This document shows, piece by piece, positions 25,447 to 36,169 of a DNA stretch of 48,668 bases. The position numbers were made by a program, and so were the translations under genes. Source of the stretch: Sulfolobaceae archaeon (lineage in GTDB: Archaea; Thermoproteota; Thermoprotei_A; Sulfolobales; Sulfolobaceae); the NCBI GenBank assembly GCA_028277025.1, contig JAPYVG010000011.1, positions 1 to 48,668 on the forward strand, in the 5' to 3' direction. Under the pieces are notes generated by a model, which saw nothing but the letters and a program-made list of their open reading frames with translations, had not been told where the DNA came from and did no database searches. Within the stretch, counting starts at the first letter, position 1, and every line of letters starts with the position of its first letter.

Positions 25447-26638
25447 GCAAGCGGGAGGCTTTGAGGTAGAAATCGTACCGATTAGGGGAGAGCTTAACGT
25501 AGGACCACAGCATCCAGGCTCTGGGCATATGAGGATTTATGTTAAACTTAACGGTGACATAATTGAAGACGTTGATTTAGACGTGGGTTATGTTCACAGG
25601 GCCGTTGAGAAATTAAGTGAAGTAAGAACTTATATGCAATTAATACCATTAGTAGAAAGGCCGGCTATACTGGACTCTATACATATGAACTTAGGTTATA
25701 TAATTGCTGTTGAGAAGATTTTAGGAGTTGATGTTCCAGAGAGGGCTCAATACTTAAGGACTTTAGCTGCAGAAGTAAATAGGATAGCAAGTCATCTCTA
25801 TGGTGTTGGCATCCTTGCAATATTTTTGGGCCATTCTACAGGGTTTATGTGGGGTTTTGGTGACAGAGAGGTCTGGGTAGAAATTTTGCAAGCTATAACT
25901 GGTGCTAGGGTTACAAATTCGTATATAATCCCTGGAGGAGTTAGGAGAGACCTAACACCAGCAATAAAGGAGATGATAGAAAAAGCTATTGCATACCAGA
26001 GGAGGAAGTTAAAAGATTGGTACAAGATTTTTGTTAGAAACCCAAATATTAGGAGTAGACTGGAAAATGTCGGAGTTATGAGTAAAGAAAATGCTATAAA
26101 ATGGGGTGCTGTAGGCCCTAATTTAAGGGCTTCCGGAGTATATTATGATGTTAGGAAGATAGAGCCATACGCTGCTTATGACAAAGTAGATTTCGAGATA
26201 CCAGTTTATAAGGAGGGTGATGCTTATGCTAGATTACTCGTTAGGTTTGAGGAAGTTGAGCAAAGTATGAGGATTTTAGAACATGTTATAAAGCAAATAC
26301 CAGAAGGTAGCATATTAAGTGATAGGTTCTTTAAACAAATACCCCCAACTAGACTAAAGAAGTGGTGGGAGGGGCAAAAGAAGGTAGTTTTCCCCGGCTA
26401 TTATGCGTCCTTTAGACCTCCTAAAGGGGAAGCTGTGAGTAGAGTAGAAGCGGCTAGGGGTGAGTTAGTTTACTATGTTGTGAGTGACGGTTCGCCTAAA
26501 CCTTATAGGTTAAGGATGATAACTCCCTCATATCGCATGATATATGTTTTTAAACAATTAACTAAAGGCGCAAGGTATGCGGATTTAGTTGCGATTTATG
26601 GTAGTTTAGATTATTTCCCTCCGGAGGCTGATAGGTAA
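25427..26638 (+). CDS. nuoD: Complex I subunit D (49-kDa)
   Basis: 403 residues; forms the quinone pocket with NuoB. Signatures: [57 protein letters not shown] and a C-terminal [12 protein letters not shown]. It keeps the quinone-site His (QHPGSGH). TTG 25427 or 25430, with GGAGGGGTT as ribosome-binding site. Its stop overlaps the nuoH start (TAATG). Confidence 0.94.
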   Translation: MLTNPLEQAGGFEVEIVPIRGELNVGPQHPGSGHMRIYVKLNGDIIEDVDLDVGYVHRAVEKLSEVRTYMQLIPLVERPAILDSIHMNLGYIIAVEKILGVDVPERAQYLRTLAAEVNRIASHLYGVGILAIFLGHSTGFMWGFGDREVWVEILQAITGARVTNSYIIPGGVRRDLTPAIKEMIEKAIAYQRRKLKDWYKIFVRNPNIRSRLENVGVMSKENAIKWGAVGPNLRASGVYYDVRKIEPYAAYDKVDFEIPVYKEGDAYARLLVRFEEVEQSMRILEHVIKQIPEGSILSDRFFKQIPPTRLKKWWEGQKKVVFPGYYASFRPPKGEAVSRVEAARGELVYYVVSDGSPKPYRLRMITPSYRMIYVFKQLTKGARYADLVAIYGSLDYFPPEADR

Positions 26639-27696
26639 TGAACTTGTTATGGGATATTAGATATTATCTCTTTTATCCCTCATTTTTTGTCACAATCATA
26701 TTCCCCGGACTGATATTTACAACCATAATACTCCTATTAACGATTTGGTTTGAGAGAAAGGCCGCTGCTAGAGTTCAGATGAGAATAGGACCATTATATG
26801 TCTCCAGAAGGGTTGGGGGGATATTACAACTTGTTGCAGACGCTCTGAGATTAGTGTTTTCTGAAATAATAATCCCCAATGGTGTGAATCCTACACTTTA
26901 CGTTATAGCACCAATAATTCCATTAATTTTCAGCTTTTTACCTATGGCAGTTATACCGTTCTCTTCAATTCCTCCACAAGGTTCGATTTTTTCAGTATAC
27001 AGTAAAGCGTTCTACGATCAAGAAATAGATCAGGGAGTGTTAGTGGGGTATTTTATACAATATAATATGATAGTTGCCCTAGCAATATTAGCAGTTATAC
27101 CAATTTTTATATTACTTCAAGCGTGGAGTACTAATAACAGGTTTGCAATTTTAGCATCTGTAAGGGAGGCATTACTTTCTGTCTCTTATGATGTTTTAAT
27201 AGTTATTTCTGTGGTTGCTATAGCTATAGAATATCACACATTAGATATTGCTAAAGTAGTGGAGAGTGGGATCCCGGGAATAGTGGCAAACCCCCTGGCT
27301 GCTCTTGTCTTTCTAGTGGGGATGTTAATGGGAACCGGAAGGTTTCCGTTCGATATCGTAGAAGCTGACAGTGAGCTAGTTGTAGGCCCTGCAACGGAAT
27401 ATAGTGGATTTTTGTTTATTTTGGCCATGGGAGGAGGATATATAGCTACTTTCGCGTATTCTTTTATTTTCTCTGACCTATTTTTGGGCGGTTGGCTCCC
27501 ATTATCCGGCTTACCCGGTGCTCTAATTACAAGTATAAAGGCGATTATAGTCTTGTGGTTTGCGGTATTCCTAAGGGGCGTTTATGGTAGATATAGGTTA
27601 GATCAAGCCTTAAGGGGGTCTTGGAAGTACCTCCTTCCCGTAGCATTTGCATCTCTAATTTTAGGTTTGGTGGTGGGTGAAGTATGGATAAAGTAA
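26638..27696 (+). CDS. nuoH: Complex I subunit H
   Basis: 352 residues, eight or so membrane helices; anchors the peripheral arm to the membrane arm and lines the quinone channel. Signatures: [20 protein letters not shown] and [20 protein letters not shown], both strongly conserved. It overlaps nuoI by 13 bases. Confidence 0.94.
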   Translation: MNLLWDIRYYLFYPSFFVTIIFPGLIFTTIILLLTIWFERKAAARVQMRIGPLYVSRRVGGILQLVADALRLVFSEIIIPNGVNPTLYVIAPIIPLIFSFLPMAVIPFSSIPPQGSIFSVYSKAFYDQEIDQGVLVGYFIQYNMIVALAILAVIPIFILLQAWSTNNRFAILASVREALLSVSYDVLIVISVVAIAIEYHTLDIAKVVESGIPGIVANPLAALVFLVGMLMGTGRFPFDIVEADSELVVGPATEYSGFLFILAMGGGYIATFAYSFIFSDLFLGGWLPLSGLPGALITSIKAIIVLWFAVFLRGVYGRYRLDQALRGSWKYLLPVAFASLILGLVVGEVWIK

Positions 27697-28184
27697 AAGA
27701 ATATAAAAAAGAGAATCCATTCAGACTATTCGCAGACCATTTACAAGCCGTAGGTACTGGAATAAAATATATGATATCGCCACAAAGAATAACACTGAAA
27801 TACCCAGACGAAACATTGTCCTTACCTACTAATTATAGGGGCATGATAAGGCTTTACAAAGATGTATGTATAGGATGTACCCTTTGTGCTCTAATTTGCC
27901 CAGCTGATGCGATGAAAATGACTACTGACGGAGGTAAAAAATTACCTAGTATAAATTACGGTAGATGTGTATTTTGCGGTTTTTGTGTAGATGTTTGCCC
28001 AGTGGATGCATTAAAGGAAACCAGAGTTCACGATGCTGTATTTACAAATAGGAGGGATCTAGTTTTTAGGCCCGATAGATTTGGTAAAGACTTTGAAGAG
28101 CAGTCACCGTCAGAAAAAGTTGTAAGGAAGATGAGGACTGTAATAGATGAGAAGAAGGGGATAAAATATGTCCCTGACGAATGA
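27684..28184 (+). CDS. nuoI: Complex I subunit I (two 4Fe-4S clusters)
   Basis: 166 residues. Two ferredoxin-type motifs, [12 protein letters not shown] and [12 protein letters not shown], bind clusters N6a and N6b, which pass electrons towards NuoB. With no NuoEFG nearby, NuoI is a candidate docking point for ferredoxin or another reductant (inference). It overlaps nuoH by 13 bases and nuoJ by 17. Confidence 0.95.
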   Translation: MDKVKEYKKENPFRLFADHLQAVGTGIKYMISPQRITLKYPDETLSLPTNYRGMIRLYKDVCIGCTLCALICPADAMKMTTDGGKKLPSINYGRCVFCGFCVDVCPVDALKETRVHDAVFTNRRDLVFRPDRFGKDFEEQSPSEKVVRKMRTVIDEKKGIKYVPDE

Positions 28185-28674
28185 AATTCAATACGGGCTG
28201 TTTATTCTCTTTTCAGTAATTTCTATAGCGTCAGCCATATTCATAGTAAGGCAAAAAAACGTTTTTTACTCTTCTATAGCATTAGCATTTCTAGGAATAT
28301 CCGTTGCGGTACTTATAGCTTTGATTAACCCCTCAGCATACGCTTTCTATTCCGCGTTCCACTTCTTACTTTACGTAGGTTCAGCTGTAGTGTTTTTATC
28401 AATTTCACTGCTCGTTTTTAAGACCTTAACTGTAAAGGAAATAAATGTCCCTTGGGCTGGGATTACTGCAGTAGTTACTGGGGCAATATTATTTCTCATT
28501 CTTATAGTTACATTTTATAATACACCTACAGTAAGCACGGGGTTGACATTTAACCTTCAGAGTTTTGCTAATATCTTCCTCGAGAAATACTGGTTTCCCG
28601 CCTTGATAATTATTATAGCATTACTCACTACAATGATTGAGGCCCTCTCATTAGCCAGAGGTGAGAAAGGATGA
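28168..28674 (+). CDS. nuoJ: Complex I subunit J
   Basis: 168 residues with five membrane helices. The segment [20 protein letters not shown] corresponds to the conserved third helix of NuoJ. Placed between nuoI and nuoK with 17- and 4-base overlaps. Confidence 0.85.
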   Translation: MSLTNEIQYGLFILFSVISIASAIFIVRQKNVFYSSIALAFLGISVAVLIALINPSAYAFYSAFHFLLYVGSAVVFLSISLLVFKTLTVKEINVPWAGITAVVTGAILFLILIVTFYNTPTVSTGLTFNLQSFANIFLEKYWFPALIIIIALLTTMIEALSLARGEKG

Positions 28675-28955
28675 TTTTAGGTTATATGGGTTTAGTAGTT
28701 TCTCTTATATTAATCTCAGTAGGAGTTTACGGGTTACTTAATAGTAGGAATCTAGTTAGGATACTACTATCATCAGAAATAATAGTTAATGCATCAATAT
28801 TGATTATTTTTTCGGCCTCATCTCTTATAGGAAGAGTTTATTTACCAATATACTTCTCTATTTTCGCAATTTCTATGGCTCTAGTTGAAATTGTGGTTGC
28901 TTTTGCAGTTATTTTCCTTTATTATAAAATAAAAGGTACGTTGGAGGTGGAATGA
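28671..28955 (+). CDS. nuoK: Complex I subunit K
   Basis: 94 residues, three membrane helices. Carries the two helix glutamates of Nuo[14 protein letters not shown] and [15 protein letters not shown]. It overlaps nuoJ by 4 bases (ATGA) and is followed one base later by the M+L fusion. Confidence 0.88.
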   Translation: MILGYMGLVVSLILISVGVYGLLNSRNLVRILLSSEIIVNASILIIFSASSLIGRVYLPIYFSIFAISMALVEIVVAFAVIFLYYKIKGTLEVE

Positions 28956-28956
28956 G

Positions 28957-31900
28957 ATGCTCTCTCTATTGATTTTCATCCTCTCGTTTGTAATTTCCTC
29001 AATAATATTCTTTATAAAAGATAAGAAAGTATCTTGGATACTATCAGCAATAGCAATAGGGGTTAACATATTTTTTGTATTTAGGTATGGGTTGTTTTAT
29101 ACGTTTTTTGTAGCTAACGATATAGGTTATTTCGGATTTACTGTAAATGACTTAAATTTCCCCTTTATAATTACTATACTTGCTGTAACTATAGTTACAG
29201 TCTATTATTCTCAACGTTACATGGAAAAGAAATTCCATGAATTAGGGGGAGGGAACTGGGGGTTATACTACGCTCTATATTCGCTTTTCGCCGTTTCAAT
29301 GCTTTACGTAGTACTCTCTACTAACTTACTAGAGCTTTATATCTTTTTAGAAATTGCATTAATTACTTCATTCTTATTAATCCTTTTATACGGTTATGGT
29401 GATAGGAGGAGGATTAGCCTATTATATTTCATATGGACTCACGTAGGCACAATACTCACTTTAACGTCTATCGTCATAATAGGTTTAATAACTGGTAGGA
29501 TGGACGTTTTCTCCTCTTATGCACAAACTTACAATTACTCTGCAATTGCTTATGCGCCATTAGTCTTTATAATAGGAGTTCTGGGAATGTTGATAAAAGG
29601 TGCGATAGCGGGGTTTAACATTTGGTTACCATATGCTCACGGTGAAGCACCAACACCTATTTCAATATTATTGAGCCCTAATATGGTTGGACTAGGAATT
29701 TACGTAGTGATCTTATACTTTTACTTGTTCCCTTCATTTTCTTATCTAGCCCCAATATTCATAGCTTGGGCTATTATTACTATGATTTATGGTGGTATAA
29801 ACGCTATAGCTCAGAAGGACTTTAAGAGGTTCTTAGCTTATTCTAGTGTATCACAGATGGGTTACATGTTATTAGGTGCCTCAATAGCGTTCTTTTTAGG
29901 TTTAGAGTCTTCTATTGTCGATCTGCCTTTAGGGATAATTGCCTCTGCACTAGTTTACGTTTCTCATGGTTTCGGAAAAGCTTTACTTTTCATGAGTGCC
30001 GGCGCCGCGATAACAGAATTAGAAGAAAGAAACATAGAAAAATTAGGAGGGTTGTACTCTATTTCTCCATTACACACAACCCTAGCTTTCGTTGGCATTC
30101 TTAATCTATTAGGTTTACCACCCTCCATAGGGCTAATAAGTGAGGTATTACTATTACTTTCAGTAGGTGAGTCAATAGGCCAAATAGGTTTTGTTACATC
30201 TATCTTACTTATAGCTTTCCTAATGTTAGCAATAGTTATTTCATCAGCTTATGCAACTTATCTGTTCAAAAGAGTTTACAGTGGTGTCAAGGAGGTAAGG
30301 GCTGATATAGATAAGGCTATGGAGTACTCAGTTCCGATGTTAATTATAGCGATATTCAGTGTGTTCTTCTTTTTCTTCCCCCAGCTTTTAGTACATTCCC
30401 TTTCTAACTTCATACAAACGATTCCATTTTCTGGTATTCCATACCTATTTCTAATAGTGATCTTCCCATCTTTAGGGTCACTAATAGCGCTCATAACTCC
30501 TAAAAAGTTTAATCAAGACGCTAGGGGGGCTATCGTAGTGGCTACTATAGGTATTTCGATGATTCTCTCAGTATATAATTTGTCTCAACTGGTATCATCT
30601 TCATTGTTTGAAGTTAGTGAAGTACAAACAGTTTTCTCTTACTTCACCTTTAGTTCGTCTTTATTGCAAGCAATCCTAGGTGTTTTTGTGTCTTCTCTAT
30701 CCTTCTTTATAGCACTATACAGTATTGGTTACATGAAGGAAGATTCGGTATTAAGGAGGTACTGGGGGTTCTTCGGATTTTTCGTCTCATCAATGCTTTC
30801 AGTGGTCTTCGCTGATAATATACTATTATTCTTAGCGGGTTGGGAGGGTACAAGTTTGGCTTCTTATGGGCTGATCAGCTATTGGCTAGACGATAATGAG
30901 AGGAATGTTGTAGGTGATTTCGGAAAGAAGGTTTTAGGTATAGAATATCTCTCCAAGCCGACAACTAGTGGTATAAGAGCTATGATATTTACTAGGCTAG
31001 CCGATGTAGGGTTAATTTTAGGACTTGGTTATCTATTATTTTTATCGTCAAGTTCTCCATACCAAGGTATTACATTGATTTATCAGACGGGACTCTTCTC
31101 TTTCATACCGTTAGTTTATAAACTATCTTACGGGTGGTTTGTCCTATTTATGATAGTACTTGGTGGTTTAGGAAAAAGTGCGCAGTTCCCGTTAACGCAA
31201 TGGTTATTAACAGCGATGACGGGTCCTACTCCAGTAAGTGCCTTAATTCACGCTGCTACTATGGTCAACTTAGGTGCAATACTCACTTTCTTCCTTTACC
31301 CATATCTCTTACCTAACCAACAGACAACATTATTTGCTTCGATAGTTGTGGGAATAGCTATGTTCACAGCACTCTATACAAGTTCAAGTGCATTAGCCTC
31401 GAATGAACAGAAGCTAATCTTAGCCTATTCCACAGCGGATCAGATCTCGTTGATGATTCTATCCTCATCTGTGGGGCTTTTACTTTACTCACTCTATAGT
31501 AACATTGTTTACTTAACTTCTGGGATTATAATTGGATTAATACAAATGCTAGCTCACGGGATTTATAAAGCGTCACTCTTCATGAACGCTGGTAGCGTGA
31601 TTCACTTTACCGAAAACCGTTATGTAGGAGTATTTAACAAGCTGTACTCTAAGATTCCGATGGTGTTTGTATTACAGTTAATAGCAGCTCTCAATCTTGC
31701 GAGCTTACCACCATTAATTGGTTTTTGGGCCCATAACTTAATAGGGAATATATTAAGTGAAGAGCCAATGCTTTTCTACTTATACTCCTTAGTGGAGTTC
31801 TTAGGAGGTGTTTATATCATAAGATATATAGTTAAGGCCTTTTTATGGAAGGGTGAAGAGCTGAAAGAAGAGGGTCATATTAGTCCGCTTATGATAGTTT

Positions 31901-32376
31901 CGCCAGCAATTCTTATCTTGGCTTCGATAATCCTAGGTGCAGTGTTTCCGTTCTTCTTACTTACGAGTTTTGAGCACTTAAGCCTTTCTTCCTCACTTTC
32001 TTCATTAGATCTAACATCTTTAATAGCCGCGATGGTAGGGCTTGTCCTCGCTTTTGGTTTATATCTCAACGGTGTAGATTTCTCACTTTATGTGAAGCCC
32101 TTGGTTTATTTCTTATATTACGGTTGGTACGTTAACCCCATTTTAGATCTTTTAGGTCTCTCTGGTTTTAAGGCGTTCCAAGGCGTTTATAATAAGTTCG
32201 AATACGGTGTTATAGATCTAACTCTTAACGTAAGGCTACCACAGGGTATTGTTAAGCTAGGAGGGGATATAGTGAGGGGCACTTTCACCGGTATTTTAAG
32301 AGACTATTTACTTTTATATATAAGCGGTATCCTAGTCTTAATCTTGGTTATAATCATTCTGATAGGGGTGTTATGA
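28957..32376 (+). CDS. Fused complex I antiporter subunits M and L
   Basis: 1139 residues, about twice an antiporter-like subunit, with two complete units in one frame. Unit 1 (about 1-490) is NuoM/N-like: [72 protein letters not shown]. Unit 2 (about 510-1139) is NuoL-like: [68 protein letters not shown], and a long C-terminal stretch where NuoL carries its lateral helix. Each unit keeps the Glu of helix 5 and the Lys of helix 7 used in proton transfer. There is no stop or frameshift at the junction. It overlaps nuoN by 4 bases. Confidence 0.9.
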   Translation: MLSLLIFILSFVISSIIFFIKDKKVSWILSAIAIGVNIFFVFRYGLFYTFFVANDIGYFGFTVNDLNFPFIITILAVTIVTVYYSQRYMEKKFHELGGGNWGLYYALYSLFAVSMLYVVLSTNLLELYIFLEIALITSFLLILLYGYGDRRRISLLYFIWTHVGTILTLTSIVIIGLITGRMDVFSSYAQTYNYSAIAYAPLVFIIGVLGMLIKGAIAGFNIWLPYAHGEAPTPISILLSPNMVGLGIYVVILYFYLFPSFSYLAPIFIAWAIITMIYGGINAIAQKDFKRFLAYSSVSQMGYMLLGASIAFFLGLESSIVDLPLGIIASALVYVSHGFGKALLFMSAGAAITELEERNIEKLGGLYSISPLHTTLAFVGILNLLGLPPSIGLISEVLLLLSVGESIGQIGFVTSILLIAFLMLAIVISSAYATYLFKRVYSGVKEVRADIDKAMEYSVPMLIIAIFSVFFFFFPQLLVHSLSNFIQTIPFSGIPYLFLIVIFPSLGSLIALITPKKFNQDARGAIVVATIGISMILSVYNLSQLVSSSLFEVSEVQTVFSYFTFSSSLLQAILGVFVSSLSFFIALYSIGYMKEDSVLRRYWGFFGFFVSSMLSVVFADNILLFLAGWEGTSLASYGLISYWLDDNERNVVGDFGKKVLGIEYLSKPTTSGIRAMIFTRLADVGLILGLGYLLFLSSSSPYQGITLIYQTGLFSFIPLVYKLSYGWFVLFMIVLGGLGKSAQFPLTQWLLTAMTGPTPVSALIHAATMVNLGAILTFFLYPYLLPNQQTTLFASIVVGIAMFTALYTSSSALASNEQKLILAYSTADQISLMILSSSVGLLLYSLYSNIVYLTSGIIIGLIQMLAHGIYKASLFMNAGSVIHFTENRYVGVFNKLYSKIPMVFVLQLIAALNLASLPPLIGFWAHNLIGNILSEEPMLFYLYSLVEFLGGVYIIRYIVKAFLWKGEELKEEGHISPLMIVSPAILILASIILGAVFPFFLLTSFEHLSLSSSLSSLDLTSLIAAMVGLVLAFGLYLNGVDFSLYVKPLVYFLYYGWYVNPILDLLGLSGFKAFQGVYNKFEYGVIDLTLNVRLPQGIVKLGGDIVRGTFTGILRDYLLLYISGILVLILVIIILIGVL

Positions 32377-33767
32377 TGGATCTAATGATGTATATCCCAA
32401 TAGTAACTTCATCAATCCTTTTAGTATTATCTTCAATAGGAGTACTCTACTTAGACAATGGAAAGAGAGAAGGATATCTAGCAGCTTTTTGGCTTACGGT
32501 CTCTGTGATGCTAGTAAGTTTACTAATATTTCTTTATTCTCTATTAACGGGGAATTATAACTATGCCTTATTCTCTTCAACGCTTTATATAACCCCATTC
32601 GGTTATTTCATTTCTATTTCATCCTTATTGGCATCAATAATAGTAATTATTGGTGGACAACAAGAACTTGAAAACTGGGATACTAGGTCGTCTTTCTTAT
32701 CCCTTATTTTATTGACCAACATAGGTGTAATATATTTAGTATTCTCGTATAATGTACTAACAATACTAGCCTCTTGGGGTATAGCCTCTGCGGCTACTTA
32801 CGTTATTGCGTTCTTGAGTAAGGATTATAACTCTACCGAGTCCGGTGTAAAATATTTGATAATGGGTATATTATCTAGCTCGTTAATGATAATAGGTCTA
32901 GCATTTTACGTTCTTGGAATAAACTCTCTTTCACTTGACGCCACTGTCAGCTATCCTTTGTTGGTGTACACTGGGATATTGTTTTTCTCCATAGCGTTTC
33001 TGTTTAAGATAGGAGCTTTTCCATTTCAAGGTTGGTTGCCAGAAGTCTACTCAATGGCCAGTAGGGTTTCTGTTGCATTTGTATCTAGCGTAGGTAAGAT
33101 TGTAGGATTTGCACCACTAATAGTATTACTCTACTATTTAAAACCCCAAGGGGATTTAGGTGTTATAGTCTTTATTGTTTTCGTAATTATAACACTTTCA
33201 AGTCTAATATTTGGCAATATTTCAGCCTTTTCAAGGAAAGAGTTAGCCTCGATGTTGGCTTATAGTAGTATAACCCAGGTAGGGTTTATGCTTATAGCGA
33301 TTTCAATGATTCCCTATAATATCTCTCTGGCAATAGATTCTCTTTCAGTGTATATTTTAGCATATTCAGTAGCCCAAGCTGGATTATTTTTAGGTGTTTC
33401 GCATATAGAAAAAGTGAGCGGAACCAGTAGTTATGAAGGGCTTAACGGGTTAGCCTCTGCTGATAAAACTTTAGCTTTTTCAATGACGATTCTCTTACTT
33501 AGCCTGTTAGGAATACCTCCAATTGTCGGATTTTGGGCTAAGTTGTTCGTGTTGGAGTCTTCCTTCTCTCAACCTTGGCTTACTTTAATAGGTTTTATTA
33601 ACAGTGCCATATCAGCCGGTTATTATATTCCTCCTATTAGGGAGATGTTTAAAGAAGGAAGGTTTGAGATGGTGGAGTCAAGTGAAAGGGACGGTGTAAT
33701 AGTCGCGTCAATCTTAAGTATAATATTGGGTATAATAGCACCATTGATATTGGGTGTTTTAACTTGA
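32373..33767 (+). CDS. nuoN: Complex I subunit N
   Basis: 464 residues, about 14 membrane helices; third antiporter-like subunit. Signatures: [59 protein letters not shown]. Last nuo gene; its TGA overlaps the TTG of the inositol-phosphate synthase gene. Confidence 0.92.
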   Translation: MMDLMMYIPIVTSSILLVLSSIGVLYLDNGKREGYLAAFWLTVSVMLVSLLIFLYSLLTGNYNYALFSSTLYITPFGYFISISSLLASIIVIIGGQQELENWDTRSSFLSLILLTNIGVIYLVFSYNVLTILASWGIASAATYVIAFLSKDYNSTESGVKYLIMGILSSSLMIIGLAFYVLGINSLSLDATVSYPLLVYTGILFFSIAFLFKIGAFPFQGWLPEVYSMASRVSVAFVSSVGKIVGFAPLIVLLYYLKPQGDLGVIVFIVFVIITLSSLIFGNISAFSRKELASMLAYSSITQVGFMLIAISMIPYNISLAIDSLSVYILAYSVAQAGLFLGVSHIEKVSGTSSYEGLNGLASADKTLAFSMTILLLSLLGIPPIVGFWAKLFVLESSFSQPWLTLIGFINSAISAGYYIPPIREMFKEGRFEMVESSERDGVIVASILSIILGIIAPLILGVLT

Positions 33768-34816
33768 TAAGAGTTGGAATAATAGGAGTGGGAAATGTAG
33801 CGAGTGCGTTTTTGCAAGCCCTAGAGCTTGCGAAAAGTGGCAAAGAAATTCAAGGAGTACTAAACTTACCCTATAAAGTTGAGGAAATTGAGGTCGTTGA
33901 GGCTTTCGATATAGATAAAAGAAAGGTCGGTTTAACTTTATCAAAAGCAATATTCCAAAAACCTAACGTTACACCGAAATACGTTGAAGTTAAAAATGAC
34001 GTTATAGTTAAACGTGGTGTTACGATGGATAGCAAAGAAGGTATCTTAGGTAATATAATTGAGGAATCAGATGAGGAGCCAGTTAACGTTTCAGAAGTTT
34101 TAAAAAATAGTAAAATAGATGTTGTAATTAACTTACTTCCCGCCGGTGTTCAAAAGGCTAGTGAGTTTTATGCGGAAGAGTCGCTTAAGGCAAACTCCGC
34201 ATTTATAAATGCCACACCAGCAAGGATTGTGAGTGTCTATGAAGAGAAGTTCAGAGAGAGGAGAGTTCCCCTTTTAGGAGACGATTTGCTAAGCCAGATA
34301 GGCGGTACTATTTTACATACTGGTATTATAGAGTTTCTGAGGAGTAGAGGAGTGAGGGTGACTAGGACTTACCAGATAGATATTTCTGGGACTACCGAAA
34401 CACTTGTAACACTAGAAGATTGGAGAAAAGATTTAAAGAAGGGAATAAAGAGTAATTTCATTTCTAGCCATTCAGACGGTGCTGAAGTCGTTGCCGGTAC
34501 TTCAGATTATGTGGAATTTTTGGGGGACAAGAGGGTTAGTTATATGGTTATCGAAGGGGTTTATTCTTTCGGTGTTCCGATAAGGATAGATATCTCTTTT
34601 AAATCATTTGATTCCCCTAATGCTGTAGTCCCTCTTTTGGACTTGGTTAGGATAGGGAAGATGCTAAAGGATAAAGGTATAGGTGGTGCGGTAAAAGAGG
34701 TTTGTGGTTACTATTTTAAGAGTCCTCCAAAAATTTACAGTTCAATAGATGAAGCTAAAAAGGCTCTTATAGAGTATATTAATAAAGTGATGACAGAACC
34801 CCGGCTTGATCGATGA
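33764..34816 (+). CDS. ino1: Inositol-1-phosphate synthase (INO1 family)
   Basis: Converts glucose 6-phosphate to myo-inositol phosphate, the headgroup precursor of archaeal inositol ether lipids. 350 residues. NAD site [17 protein letters not shown] at the start; [28 protein letters not shown] and [17 protein letters not shown] segments follow the archaeal INO1 pattern, with [20 protein letters not shown] near the end. TTG start overlapping the nuoN stop, so probably co-transcribed with nuo. Its 3' end lies inside a C/D sRNA on the same strand. Confidence 0.88.
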   Translation: MIRVGIIGVGNVASAFLQALELAKSGKEIQGVLNLPYKVEEIEVVEAFDIDKRKVGLTLSKAIFQKPNVTPKYVEVKNDVIVKRGVTMDSKEGILGNIIEESDEEPVNVSEVLKNSKIDVVINLLPAGVQKASEFYAEESLKANSAFINATPARIVSVYEEKFRERRVPLLGDDLLSQIGGTILHTGIIEFLRSRGVRVTRTYQIDISGTTETLVTLEDWRKDLKKGIKSNFISSHSDGAEVVAGTSDYVEFLGDKRVSYMVIEGVYSFGVPIRIDISFKSFDSPNAVVPLLDLVRIGKMLKDKGIGGAVKEVCGYYFKSPPKIYSSIDEAKKALIEYINKVMTEPRLDR

Positions 34817-34839
34817 TAGAGCCGTGTGAGGACTGATCT
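34784..34839 (+). ncRNA. C/D-box sRNA overlapping the ino1 stop codon
   Basis: C box GTGATGA (34787-34793), guide CAGAACCCCGGC, weak D' (TTGA), C' CGATGA, guide TAGAGCCGTGTGAGGA, D box CTGA (34833-34836). The ino1 TGA at 34814-34816 lies within the C' box. It may be processed from the nuo-ino1 transcript since it lies on the same strand. Targets not identified. Confidence 0.68.
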
Positions 34840-34840
34840 A

Positions 34841-35950
34841 TTACACTTCCACTTTCTCCGCGTTTTCTATTAATGATTCTAAATTTATCTGGATTTTCTT
34901 CTCTTCTTCTAATACCTCCTTCAAATCTGCGGATATAGTACTTTTACCGGCTAAAGTACAGTACTCGGGTAATTTGATTGACAATTCGTAAGTCTCTATT
35001 CTCTTTGCTAAATCTATAATATCGCTTTTATCAAACTCAATTAATGGTCGGAAAACTGGCCTATTTATTCCATATTCAGTAACATAAAGGTTTTTCATAG
35101 TCTGGGAAGACACTTGCGATAATGATTCCCCAGTAGTTATAGATAATGCACCAACACGTTCAGCTAATTTATCAGCGGTTAAATACATTATCCTTTTCAA
35201 CATCACAACCCTCAAGTACTCCTTAACTTTTGATAGCTGTAATAAAATAGGCATAGCATCAATGAAGTACGCCCTTAATTTATGTCCCCCGCTCCACTCC
35301 CTCAAGACTCTTAACTCGTTTATTACCATATTTTTGTGCAGTTCCCCACCAAGTTTAAAATTTAAGATAATTGGTAAAACACCCCTTTTCATCATTAGCC
35401 AAGTTGCTGTTGGTGAATCTATTCCACCACTAAATAATACCACTGTTTTACCAGTAGACCCCACTGGATATCCTCTGGGGCCGTTAAAGACTTCAGTGTA
35501 AAAATAGGCTTCATTATCTCTAATATAAACATGCACCTCAATTTCTGGGTTTTCTAGGTCTACACCCTTACTATATGGGTATAAAGCACTACCTATTATT
35601 TTTGCAACGTCTAAACTAGTAAAATTATGTCTCCCTATTCTTTTTACTCTGACGGCAAATTTTTTCCCCTTAACTTTTTCTTTAAAATACTCTTTAGATT
35701 TTTCCACTAATCGTTCTAGTGTATCGAACTCAATTCTCTCAGCTTTATAAAAATGGGCAATTCCGAATACTTTTTCTAATTTTCTGAAATCATCTTCAGT
35801 TTCAATTAAAATCAGCCCTTGCTCAAACTTATACGATTTAATGTTTAGAACTTTCGATATATTATTAAGGAGTAAATGTTCAAATCTTTTTCTAGTCCTT
35901 TCCGATTTAATTGCTATTTCCCCTGAAAGTGTAAGTATAAGAGTAGTCAA
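34841..35950 (-). CDS. thiI: tRNA 4-thiouridine synthetase / thiazole sulfur transfer ThiI
   Basis: 369 residues. Ferredoxin-like plus THUMP region (about 1-165; KSKEYFKEKVKGKKFAVRVK, SLDVAKIIGSALY), then an adenylating PP-loop domain with VVLFSGGIDSPTATWLMMKR (SGGIDS motif about 176-181), AERVGALSITTGESLSQVSS and NRPVFRPLIEFDKSDI. There is no C-terminal rhodanese domain, so the active persulfide Cys of bacterial ThiI is missing and sulfur must come by another route, as in many archaea. It converges with ino1 across the sRNA. Confidence 0.92.
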   Translation of the reverse strand: MTTLILTLSGEIAIKSERTRKRFEHLLLNNISKVLNIKSYKFEQGLILIETEDDFRKLEKVFGIAHFYKAERIEFDTLERLVEKSKEYFKEKVKGKKFAVRVKRIGRHNFTSLDVAKIIGSALYPYSKGVDLENPEIEVHVYIRDNEAYFYTEVFNGPRGYPVGSTGKTVVLFSGGIDSPTATWLMMKRGVLPIILNFKLGGELHKNMVINELRVLREWSGGHKLRAYFIDAMPILLQLSKVKEYLRVVMLKRIMYLTADKLAERVGALSITTGESLSQVSSQTMKNLYVTEYGINRPVFRPLIEFDKSDIIDLAKRIETYELSIKLPEYCTLAGKSTISADLKEVLEEEKKIQINLESLIENAEKVEV

Positions 35951-36169
35951 ACCACTCCTAATCCCCTATTCTTTTAAGTGCTAAAAAATCTGGCTGAAGT
36001 TATGAAAAAGTATTGCTCCAAAAATTGAATAAATCTTTAAATACTTTAATAAAGAATATTCAAAAATAAAGTAATATATTTAGTAAGGAACTTAATTAGA
36101 AGAAGAAAGGGATTAAAACTAAAAATAAAATAGTTAAAACAAAAAATAATTATCTTTGTGTTATTTATT

